Assembly: GCF_032884065.1 (NCBI RefSeq)
Contig: NC_088883.1
Span: forward strand, 22,501,637 to 22,565,636
DNA from: Artemia franciscana
Lineage: Eukaryota; Arthropoda; Branchiopoda; Anostraca; Artemiidae
Direction of reading: 5' to 3'
DNA: 64,000 nt
Shown here: positions 55,189 through 64,000 of the stretch, piece by piece
How the letters are laid out: each line of letters begins with the position of its first letter
Numbering within the stretch: the stretch's first letter is position 1
The notes under the pieces: generated by a model
What the model saw: the letters and a program-made list of their open reading frames with translations, nothing else
The model's database searches: none
Told to the model about the DNA's origin: nothing
Made by a program: the position numbers and the translations under genes

Positions 55189-55700
55189 AAAAGGTGTGGG
55201 GGGTCCAGTTGCCCTCTGATCTTTTTTGACTCCTACAAACTGAACTAGAACTTTCAATTTCTTATAAAATGAGCCCTCTATGAAGTTTACACACTCTTTA
55301 CTCTATAAGAGCCATATATGCCCCCAGGGCATAACTTCCAACGTCTGCCCCGGTCCAAAACTAGTCTGGGAGAGAGACGCCAGCAGCTGAAAAACCTGCA
55401 GAAACAACTGGATATAGTGGAACTGGACGAGGTAATTGAAACTGGACGAGGTAATTGAAAAAAGGTGTGGGGGGTCCAGTTGCCCTCTGATCTTTTTTGA
55501 CTCCTACAAACTGAACTAGAACTTTCAATTTCTTATAAAATGAGCCCTCTATGAAGTTTACACACTCTTTACTCTATAAGAGCCATATATGCCCCCAGGG
55601 CATAACTTCCAACGTCTGCCCCTGGTCAAAAACTCGTCTGGGACAGAGACGCCAGCAGCTGAAAAACCTTCAGAAACAACTGGAAGTGGAAGAGGTAATT
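55189..55700 (+). repeat. Tandem duplication (270 bases) carrying a coiled-coil exon-like piece
   Basis: Two units, starting about 55189 and 55459. Each contains an inverted U-repeat segment followed by 'ctgaaaaacctgcagaaaca'-type sequence. Unit 1 encodes 'LGERRQQLKNLQKQLDIVEL' after 'aactag'; unit 2 encodes 'LGQRRQQLKNLQKQLEVEE' after 'aactcg', where the acceptor AG has become CG. Both are followed by 'gaggtaatt', a possible donor. Confidence 0.65.
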
Positions 55701-55733
55701 GAAACAGTTATATGTTTTATGTATTAATTCTTA

Positions 55734-56139
55734 ATGTTATGTATTAATGTTATCTTGTGGCGGCTTGTCAAAAATGAAAAAGAAGAGCAAAGACACATGC
55801 GGTTAGAAGACATGCGACATCGAGCATGTGAGCGAGTCAAAAATGAAAATGAAGAGCAAATATATACGTGGTTAGAAGAACAGCGGTGGTGTTTCAAAAA
55901 TGAAAATGAAGAGACACACGCTGTTAGAAGACAAGCGACACCGAGCATGTGAGCGAGTCAATGAAAATCAACCCGGACAGAGAGAATGGAAACGTGTCAA
56001 AATTGAAAATGATAGCGATGATGATTGGGTTTGGGATTTTGACATGGATAGGTCATCAATGCGTACCATATTTAGAAAAAGAAGAAAACAAAGGTTCGGC
56101 GATATGTATATCATAATGACGAAAGACAAGCCGAGGTAA
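55734..56139 (+). pseudogene. Charged repeat protein region with a frameshift
   Basis: Contains two to three copies of a unit like 'RVKNENEEQ' ... 'LEDMRHRACE'. The first two are in one frame (55734-55950). The third lacks a few bases and moves the frame. The continuation in the second frame (55900-56139) reads 'LLEDKRHRACERVNENQ', 'WKRVKIENDSDDDWVWDFDM' and ends 'TKDKPR'. The acidic motif D-S-D-D-D-W-V recurs at 56160-56190 ('NNSDDDWVLDF'). I do not recognise the family. It may be the C-terminal part of the coiled-coil candidate upstream, now decayed, or part of a repeat. Confidence 0.4.
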
Positions 56140-56208
56140 ACCCAACCAAACAAATTGAAAATAATAGCGATGATGATTGGGTTTTGGATTTTAACACGGA
56201 TAATGTTA

Positions 56209-56427
56209 TCAGTGTCTACCATAGTTATCAATGTTATCAGTGTCTTCATTCGGGAAAAGCTTTAAAAAAAGCAATTTATGGGTCTCACAAAGAGAAGAAG
56301 ACTCGAAGAAATCGGCCATGTACTCTTTTATCGTATCGGGCGAAACTCCTTTAGCAAGATTTTTCTGTACAAAGCACAGGATAGGATTGTAGAAAAGTTC
56401 ATCTTCGCACCAATTACCAGTTCCCAT
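56209..56427 (-). CDS. Short unidentified ORF, mobile-element style N-terminus
   Basis: 72 codons from an ATG at 56427: 'MGTGNWCEDELFYNPILCFV', 'KGVSPDTIKEYMADFF', 'CETHKLLFLKLFPNEDTDN'. A helical domain of the pattern N-P-x-L-x-F-V ... I-K-x-x-x-x-x-F-F ... A/T-K-x-L-L-F appears in the first ORF of several arthropod mobile elements, but I cannot name the family. No partner ORF was seen. Its 3' end overlaps the acidic repeat of the opposite strand. Confidence 0.35.
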   Translation of the reverse strand: MGTGNWCEDELFYNPILCFVQKNLAKGVSPDTIKEYMADFFESSSLCETHKLLFLKLFPNEDTDNIDNYGRH

Positions 56428-56510
56428 TTTCTCTAGATTGAAGGTTCACTTCCGAGAGAAGTAAGGGAAGCGTTGGAGGCTGCCTACCTTGTCTTACATT
56501 AGCCTGACAG

Positions 56511-57075
56511 TAAATAAATGAATCAATTACAACTCATATTCTACAAAAAGCAGTTCCTTGATGATTTTTCTAAATATTTGGTGGTCTCCAATAATGTTAA
56601 TATCATTCTATTATATTATTATATATTTATATTATTCTATTTCTATACTATTTACCCTTGTTTTTTTTTTTGCTTCTTTGGAAGTTTAAGTCATTTATTA
56701 AGCCGTTCGAGTCTTCTACGGTTAAACAAAATTTGATTATATAACATTTTATGCTATCTCAAATGAAGCAGCATAACCAATTGTTCTGATAGGTTCATCA
56801 ATTATCATTGTCTGACTGATAATGTGTCTTCGCACAGTTAAAAAATATGAGTAAGGAATCTCACAAAAACTTAAAGTGTAAATAATGGTCCCCAACAGAG
56901 GTAAAAAAAACAAAATAACAAATGAGGCTTAGATCACATAAGTTGAAATACCCATTATATTCTATCCTAGTTGCTTAATTAATGACCATCATTGCAGTGA
57001 TATATCTAAGGAATAAGAAATATGATATCTTGTATGTGGGTAGGGATGCAGCAATTTATTTTGTGGTGGACAGTG
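56511..57075. repeat. Duplicated block D2, copy 2
   Basis: Homologous to 46921-47542. Here the block continues after 'gtggtggacagtg' into 'tcaattgagagcaca', whereas copy 1 goes into element T. Confidence 0.8.
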
Positions 57076-58110
57076 TCAATTGAGAGCACACATTTTAAAA
57101 ACGCCAAAAACGGCTGTTTAAACGAAAAATAAAGTAAATCATAGAAGAGAATCGTAAGAAAATCAAATTTTCTGAACGATATGGATTGAGGACCCACCTT
57201 GCAAATTGGATATTTCTTACAGTACCTAACTAATGTATAATACTGGGGTTACATTTTAGTAATAGCAAAAGAAACTCCCATCAAATGCAATCTAAGGTAC
57301 TGTTGTTTTCTTCATCTTTTGCATTTTTGCGCTGTTGCTTAGTTTTTGTTAGCCATTAAAAAAGCACCATATCATTATACTGCTTATGTGACACGATTCT
57401 AATTATGTGTTAACTTACTTAGGTAATTAGTTCTGATTCACGTGGTCGTGTGACCTTAAAACCTGAGTCACGTGAACATACAATATTTGCGTTTTGGGCA
57501 TGATTAAAGTTTCCTTGTCCAGTATTTTGCGGGAAATACCTGTCACTGTATTAAAGACCAGATGATTTTAAAAACAGCTTGTCGTAAAATTTGAAGGAGA
57601 ACAAGGAGTAGAGGGGGGGGGGTTATCTCAAAAGATTTCTCTCAACTAGTCATTGATCAACTTTTCAATCTGGACTTTGGTGAGCTTTTATTTTAGCTAA
57701 ATTATTTGAAGAATGTGTTCCACATGACATTGGTTGTCCTTTTTTCTTCTTCCTTCAGCTTTTATTGTAAAAATATTAAAGTCCATGTTGCATATTAATT
57801 AGTATGTTTACAGACTGTCATTACTTAAGTAAGGCTTTTTCAAATAATCAAACTTTTTTTAAATTCAGATGTCTTCAACTATCTAGGCTATGGTAGTGTT
57901 AAGATAGAAAAAATTGGGTATGGCAAGTGTTGTAAAATTGTCGTAAAAAAATGTGGCAAGATAAGATGTTTATTAAAAAAAAATACTCTCACAAGCCCCA
58001 AAGGGCCAAACGTGGTGATTGATATTGGATACAATATGGTTCTTGTCAGGAAATATAGGGTAAAATTGATGTTTTAGAGTTGTCTTAAAAGTCTTCTATA
58101 ACTGCCCTTG
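57076..58110. other. No gene recognised
   Basis: AT-rich sequence with a G-run at 57616. I see no supported exon, RNA gene or repeat family. Confidence 0.4.
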
Positions 58111-58114
58111 TTTT

Positions 58115-58485
58115 TATGGCTCTTGGTATTAACCAAGTGACTTATAGCAATCGCCAATTCTGTCGGTCTGTCTGTCTGTCGGTCCCGGTTTTGCTACTTT
58201 AGGCACTTCCAGGTAAGCTAGGACGATGTAATTTGGCAAGCGTATCAGGGACCGGACCAGATTAAATTAGAAATAGTCGCTGTCCCGATTTGACCATCTG
58301 GGGGGAGTGGGGGGCCGGTTAACTCGCAAAAAATAGAAAAAATGAAGTATTTTTAAATTATGAGTGGGTGATTGGATCTTAATGAAATTTGATGTTGGAA
58401 TGATATTGTGTCTCAGAGCTCTTATTTTAAATCTCGACCGGATCTGATGACATAGGGGGGAGTTGGAGGGGGGAAACCCCTCCAA
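58115..58485 (+). mobile_element. Head of a satellite-bearing element, S5
   Basis: 'atggctcttggtattaacca' (one change from the S2 and S4 start) at 58115, the tract 'ctgtcggtctgtctgtctgt', the head 'cttccaggtaagctaggacg' and part of a first unit up to 'gagttggagggggg'. It is cut at 58485 by a LINE fragment. Confidence 0.75.
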
Positions 58486-58499
58486 CCCATCCACTCTCT

Positions 58500-58870
58500 T
58501 TACTGCTAGTACTATGAAGAACTCACCGCAGCACCAAGCCACTGGAGTCCAACACAGCTACGCACGCTCCTCTATCCCAATTTATTCAGAGCCCTCTTTA
58601 CACCCTCCCAGGAAGTTTCTATTCCCTTTAAATCTTTCTTATAACATCCTCCCACCTCAACTGCGGACAACCTGCTTTCTGTTTAGCCCTAGACAGTTGG
58701 CTGAAAAGGACAATTTTTGGTAGTCTGTCATCCTTTATCCGCAGATTGTGCCCTAGCTATATCTACCTTTCTCTCATTACAGCCCTACAAAGCGGTATTT
58801 ACCTACGATATTTGCACCACCTACTGTTTGAAATACGGTCTGTCAGAGGGTTTCATTAGTTTATTTATAA
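58500..58870 (-). pseudogene. LINE 3' end (C-terminal 'KKDLKGIETSWE' region)
   Basis: The minus strand reads 'GGCYKKDLKGIETSWEGVKR', then 'NKLG', a stop, 'RSVRSCVGLQWLGAA'. It is the same C-terminal region as 2120-2440, diverged and with stops. A dead 3' fragment. Confidence 0.6.
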
Positions 58871-60998
58871 TGATTTATTTACGTTTTAAGCATGACTTTT
58901 TTTCACTACTTCTGCTCCCCTTTGGTTTAAATTAGTTCTGTACTTATTTTAAAAAACTTCTTTTGTTGAAACTTCTTCTGTTTGTTAAGTTAAAAAATTT
59001 AATTTCTGTAAGTTTTGTTGATATTTTTTTTTATTGATGAATAAAAGCAAAAAGATTTTGGGTTGCTCTTCATATTCTGGACAAAATTTTGTTAGGAATT
59101 CTAAAAATAGCTATATTATAGAACTACAAATGGTTGGGTACGGGTACTAGTATTTTAAGAAATGTGAACAATTTTGGGAATTTTTGGGGGGTGAAGCTGT
59201 TCCGTCGTATCTACTGTTACAACCTTTGATATAGACGAATAATGATCAAACACTTCGTTGTAGGAATTTTTTGTGTGTGTTATATTTTGATTTAATAGCT
59301 TGTTTGTTTGCATTTATGCATTTTGAGCTAGTATATTAGCTAATATAGTTCCAATTTGTTGTAAAAAAAAAAAAAGGAGATGAAGAATCCGTGACAAGAT
59401 TTGTTTCCAGTTGCGATTCCCTTGGTTCTGAAACTTTTATTGAGGTGTCTTCACGGCCTGAAATTTTAATGAGATCAAAAAAAGAGATCACACTAAGAAT
59501 ATAACACACTAATAACACACACTTTCAAACTAAGAATCAATACAACCATTTTTTTTCAAACATTCTTTGTCGCTGATGAACTTCCTTCGGTCAACAAATC
59601 AAAATTTAGTATCTACTTGTCCTTTCCGTCCAATATTCCCTCACAGTTTCAGCTAGGTCGCTTAAGGCGTTAATCTATACCATTAACCGTATATGAACTA
59701 TTGAAGACGTCTCATTCTGATATCCTGGATGGAGATAGTGTCATTTGATTTAGCTCAACATCACCTTCAATATTTACAGAAAGTTTCAAATATCTTAGCC
59801 GTTCCTGCTGTATTGCAGATGAACCATTTTGACACCCTGGATGCATACAGTTCACCGATTTAGTTCAATATCCCCATCGGCATTCCCTCAAGACAGAGTT
59901 TTTTTATTTAGTTTAACATTTCTCTCAACTTTCGGTGAAAGTTCCCACTTAATACTCTTAAATGTTCCCGAGTTATTGCATATATGCCATATTGACATTC
60001 ATAATGCACTTAATGTCTCCTGAATTAGTTCAATATACCTCTCGATATTCACTCGAAATTTTTACTTAATACTGTTAGGTGTTCCTGAAATATTATAAAT
60101 GCGCCCTTTTTTTACCTTTATGTTCACAGTTGCTTTTGACTTTGTTGTACAATGTTTGTTTATTCCCTGAAAGTTTCTACTGTGGTCTATGGAACTTCCT
60201 GAGATACTGTCAATATGTCTTTTTGGCAACCTTGATGCACATAGTGCGTTTTGATTTTGATCAGTACCATCTGTACAATTATCTGAAAGTCGCCTTAATA
60301 CCCTAAGAAGTTGCTGAGATGTTTTTGATATGCCCTTTTTTCAACCTGAATACAGGTAGTATCTTATCGTTGAATTCAATTTGCTCTCTGATCATTCCTT
60401 GAAAGTTAAACTTGATATCAAAAGCTGTTCGTGACATGTTGCGGATACTGTCTTTTGACAATTTGTTCGGGATCTATCTCAACATGCACCGAAGGTTTCA
60501 GTTTTATACTTTAAGCAATTCTTGTTATATTATAGGTTCATCATTTTGACGAAATGGATGCACATAGTGTCTTTCGATTTAGTTTCGAATCCTCCCCCAG
60601 CATCCTCTGAAAGCGTCTACTAAATACTCTTAGCCGCTCTTGATATTTTGCAGACGCGCCTTTTCGACTACTTAGGTGTATATTGTATACTTTGATTTTG
60701 TTCGACACCCTCCTCACCAATGATTGAAGGTTTCAACTTAATACCCTTAGAAATTACTAAGATATTGGAGATGTGCTCTTTTGACTACCTGGATGCACAT
60801 ATATTCTTATGATTCAGTTCGATTTTCTTCTCAACCTTCTCCTAAACTTAAAAACCCTAGCTGCTCAGTTATTGTATACTAGCCATTTTGACAATCAAGA
60901 TATTAGTCTACTTTCATGTTTAATTCCTGGTCTGACATGTTGAGAGCCAAAATAATTGGACAATATCAACGCGGTAGCTCCCGAAAATTTCTGGGACA

Positions 60999-61139
60999 GC
61001 ACTGCAACGCAACTGTGACCATGACTGGGGTCTCATTCGGAACCGGTTTTAGACTGATTGGAAACCAGTAACATCTGGATTGCCTCGTGAGTTGTTCCTC
61101 ACTTCCTCAAGGCCATGGTCACACAACAGTTGCATGCGC
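60999..61139. mobile_element. Short MITE-like element nested in X2
   Basis: Imperfect terminal inverted repeats of about 25 bases: 'gcactgcaacgcaactgtga' on the left and 'tcacacaacagttgcatgcg' on the right. GC content is above that of the surroundings. It lies in the segment absent from X1. The ends recall hAT-type non-autonomous elements, but no target duplication was confirmed. Confidence 0.5.
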
Positions 61140-61376
61140 AATCAGCAATTCTAGTCTCAAAACAGTTGCCCCGAGGCCGCTGGGCCTTAGTCGCTCCTGA
61201 GCCGTTCTTGATAGTGCAAATGCGTCTTTCTTACGACCTTGTTACACGTAGTACACCTTCCTCACTCATACAGTTCACCACCCTTCTCACCATCCCCGAA
61301 AACCTCACTAAATTTGATCACAAAGGATTTCAATAAAAGGGGTACCAGAATTGATAATAAGTAAAATACGCTTAGC

Positions 61377-61379
<3 letters not shown>

Positions 61380-61437
<58 letters not shown>
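61380..61437. repeat. (TA)n microsatellite, about 29 units
   Basis: A perfect TA run of about 58 bases within the X2-specific segment. Confidence 0.95.
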
Positions 61438-61440
<3 letters not shown>

Positions 61441-63154
61441 ATAATATATTAGTTCTTCATCACTTTTTCGATGGTTTTATCTCCGTGGGCCTCTTAGAAA
61501 ATGTAAATTTTTTAAATCACACCTTATCTACCCATGAAAGTTTTTGCCCAGAAAATTTCTTTTCCGCCAAAAACTAATCCATGCTACCCCTGCCCCTCCT
61601 TAGGTAGTGCTCATTTTCACATTTAGTATTTATCTTGTATTGACTAATTCAGTTTTAAGGAACACATTTGTATCTGTGCTTTTCCTATGTCACAAAATGT
61701 TCCAGGAAAGTCTAAAAGGATTTGTTAATAGCAAGCATAATTACATGTGAAGAAAAAAGGTCTTGACCAGACATCACAACCATCTTGAGGTTTTCGCTCT
61801 TGTAATGTATCTAGCCAGTCTTCAAAATTTATCTTTTTATAAATTTTTTAGTTCGGAAAAACATATTGTCTATTGTCTGCAAATGATTGACTTTTCTTTT
61901 CTTTTCTAGATAATGAAGTAAATTGGGCAGTGCTGGGCAGTAAATTTCGGAACTCTCTATAAGCCTGTTCTCTGTTGCATTCGTCTTTTTGTGTATAGAC
62001 GCTTATTTTTACATAAAAAGACAGTGCAGCAGAACTGGTTTCTTATAATTTTAAAGTTTAAATAAAAAAAAACAAGGGTTCTAAACCTCAAGTTAAATAG
62101 AATCTCAGTAAAATTCGCGTATATTTTTTTTGCTCCCCTTTTTATATTCTATTAAAAAAATAGAACCCTCAAAAAATTTTTAATCAATTGCTTCAATTTT
62201 TTGCTCATCCTTCACCTAACGAATTTACTGCTCATTGAAGCTGTGCAATTATGTGGCCTCTGCTCCTGACAAAGAACCTCTTCCTGACTCAACATACAAC
62301 AAAATTTTTTATTTTATATTTTAATATAAATTTAATCAATAAAATATTGTTTCTTTATATTCTTGCAAACTGCTTGTTGTTCTTAGAGCTAGGGATAGTT
62401 CATAGGGACGGAGTACAAGATAGAGAAAATTAAATAAATACATAACTATGTTTATCAAAACAATTTATGAAGAGCACTTACTATACACGAACAACTATTG
62501 TATACTTTCAACTTTAAGCATCCCCTTTTAAGAAGGGGATGCCATGAAGGAAAAGTGATATTGTGGTTATGTTTCAAAAACAGTTTCGACAGACCTATTT
62601 TGGGCCCACCATTTTATATTTGCGGATTAAAGCTAAACTTAAAAAATCTAGCTAGGACTTTTTTATATATAGAGTGAACCTGATAAAAGTAGGAAAGGGG
62701 ATCTTGCTTGTCCAAAAACCCCAATGCCAAGGTTTACTGTATCTATATGCTTACTAATGGCGAAGTAATAATAATCATAAAATAACTAAAATGATTCATT
62801 CTTTCGAATATATTGACCATCGGGTAAAGAATAATTTCAATTGAAAATATATTGCGTATTCATTGAAGAGGCAATGCTACTAGTTGTTTTGGGGAGTTAA
62901 ATGAGGGTTGCCCAGCTCATATTAATGGCCTTTTCTGTTTCTTTTTGTGCTGGATTTCTTCATTCAATTTAGTCTGTTTGGTTTAAGATTGTTAACTTAG
63001 AGGATTCGACTTATGCCCGCTCTGGTCTCTAAAATTGTATCTTTTCTTTCGCGAAATGCATCGTTTTCATGCATTAAATTTTTAAATCAAATTAACAGTG
63101 TATACAGTACTTTTGCGTTGACGATAGCTTCTGGTCTATGGATGAGCATCCTAA

Positions 63155-63173
63155 CCCCAAAAAACCTTTGGGG
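63155..63173. repeat. Terminal hairpin of element X2 ('flop' state)
   Basis: 'ccccaaaaaacctttgggg' is the exact inverse of the X1 hairpin at 27247-27265. Confidence 0.8.
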
Positions 63174-63174
63174 G

Positions 63175-64000
63175 TTTTCATGAGTATCTAGGCTTGTATG
63201 AGAAGCCTAGAGGAAACTTTTAAGAACCTAATAAAATTATTGAAGAAGAATTTTTATCGTCCTTCAAAAGAACTTTGCTGTAAGGTCGTGGAAATATGGC
63301 ATATATTTTGTGACATTTTACAAAATGTTGAAGATTAGCAAAAAAATATATAAAACGCCTTTTTAAACCGTCGATTGTTGAAAAGACGTTATACTTTTGA
63401 CTGTGGGGGAGACCTGTACTTAACACTTTCGGTCTCTAAAACTCATGAAAATTTGGTTATAATAAATTTTCAGTTGATTGTAAATCGAAAGTAACTCTAG
63501 AACAAAAGAGGTTATAGTATTAAGCATTAATTATTTATAGCATAAGTGCAACAGCATTTTTCATAAGCTTGCTCTTTGGGAAACAAGTTCTTTCTGCTGT
63601 TGTAATTGAAAATACCCTTTATAACAATTTTTTTGCCGATTCGAGATATAAGGCTCAACCCCTTTTCATAGATTGTTGGCAACAGTAGTATTTTTTTAAA
63701 TATAAGAAACATAGGAATTGACTATCCCTTGTTTCTTCACCTACCGTAACGGTGATACTAGTATATCGCTAGTAAGAATTGTGGGTACTCAGAAGAATAT
63801 CCATTGACACCCTGTTATATCTCTAGAAGCCGTATTATTAATCCTTTGGAGGAGTATAAACAGCTTTCTATGAGCTCTGCAGAACACGGACATTCACTTT
63901 TGGGAACAAGCTTTGTGTAAAATTTGCAGAGAAGTATAATTGAGATGGATGGCATTGTGTCCATAGAAGGTATGATATCACCGTGCTTTCTTGCCCAAAA
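63175..64000. other. No gene recognised
   Basis: Short minus-strand frames (63220-63426 and 63527-63712) show no known domain. No repeat was assigned. Confidence 0.4.

Larger units (their letters stand above)
59021..63174. mobile_element. Element X, copy 2, longer form
   Basis: 4.15 kb; its two ends match X1 (25021-27265) at very high identity. The 60494-62406 segment is found only here. 59640-60950 is an array of degenerate 118-base units. It contains no recognisable transposase or reverse transcriptase, and the open frame 60079-60306 is built of array units. The right end is the CCCC/GGGG hairpin at 63155-63173. The left end is defined only by the end of homology near 'atatttttttt'. Confidence 0.75.

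Overview
The window is AT-rich animal nuclear DNA with large introns, poly-T tracts, dense mobile-element debris and no prokaryotic-style operons. Splice sites, an ER-retention (KDEL) protein, a phosphatidylserine synthase exon, Penelope-like elements and several LINE lineages all indicate a eukaryote. The foldback repeats, whose arms read roughly 'taaggagcgacattaaaac ... gttttaatgtcgctcctta', resemble what I remember of brine shrimp (Artemia) DNA. An anostracan crustacean is my best guess, but that rests on memory and not on a search.

Only two host genes are recognisable. One is a single exon of a phosphatidylserine synthase (2601-2759, +). The other is the last two exons of an ER-type glutathione peroxidase (32634-32885 and 38510-38799, +). 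They are joined in phase across a 5.6 kb intron, the protein ends in KDEL, and Arg replaces the usual peroxidatic Cys/Sec. A third candidate at 54872-56140 encodes coiled-coil and charged repeats and carries duplicated exon-like pieces. It may be a decayed gene.

Layout. 0-9 kb: LINE 3' ends, the synthase exon, Penelope-like fragments and foldback repeats. 9-17 kb: two copies of a modular composite repeat, a Penelope-like 3' part and LINE A. 17-21 kb: LINE B, related to A; both have an ORF1 that starts with a PWWP-like domain. 22-31.5 kb: satellite-bearing elements with 286-bp units, and the first copy (X1) of a long element. 32.6-38.8 kb: glutathione peroxidase exons, with minisatellites, a large inverted repeat and a tRNA-Lys-like sequence in the intron. 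40.3-41.7 kb: LINE C, with an intact reverse-transcriptase reading frame. 41.8-45.6 kb: tandem repeats. 47.5-51.4 kb: a decayed DNA transposon with inverted repeats. 51.4-54.6 kb: more 286-bp arrays. 54.9-57.1 kb: the coiled-coil candidate and a duplicated repeat. 59.0-63.2 kb: the longer copy (X2) of the long element.

The genes do not form a pathway. The main interest is in the mobile elements: an unusual LINE ORF1 architecture, an element pair that differs by inversion of a terminal hairpin, a deletion joint marked by a new palindrome, and satellites carried between short terminal inverted repeats. All family assignments come from reading motifs by eye.
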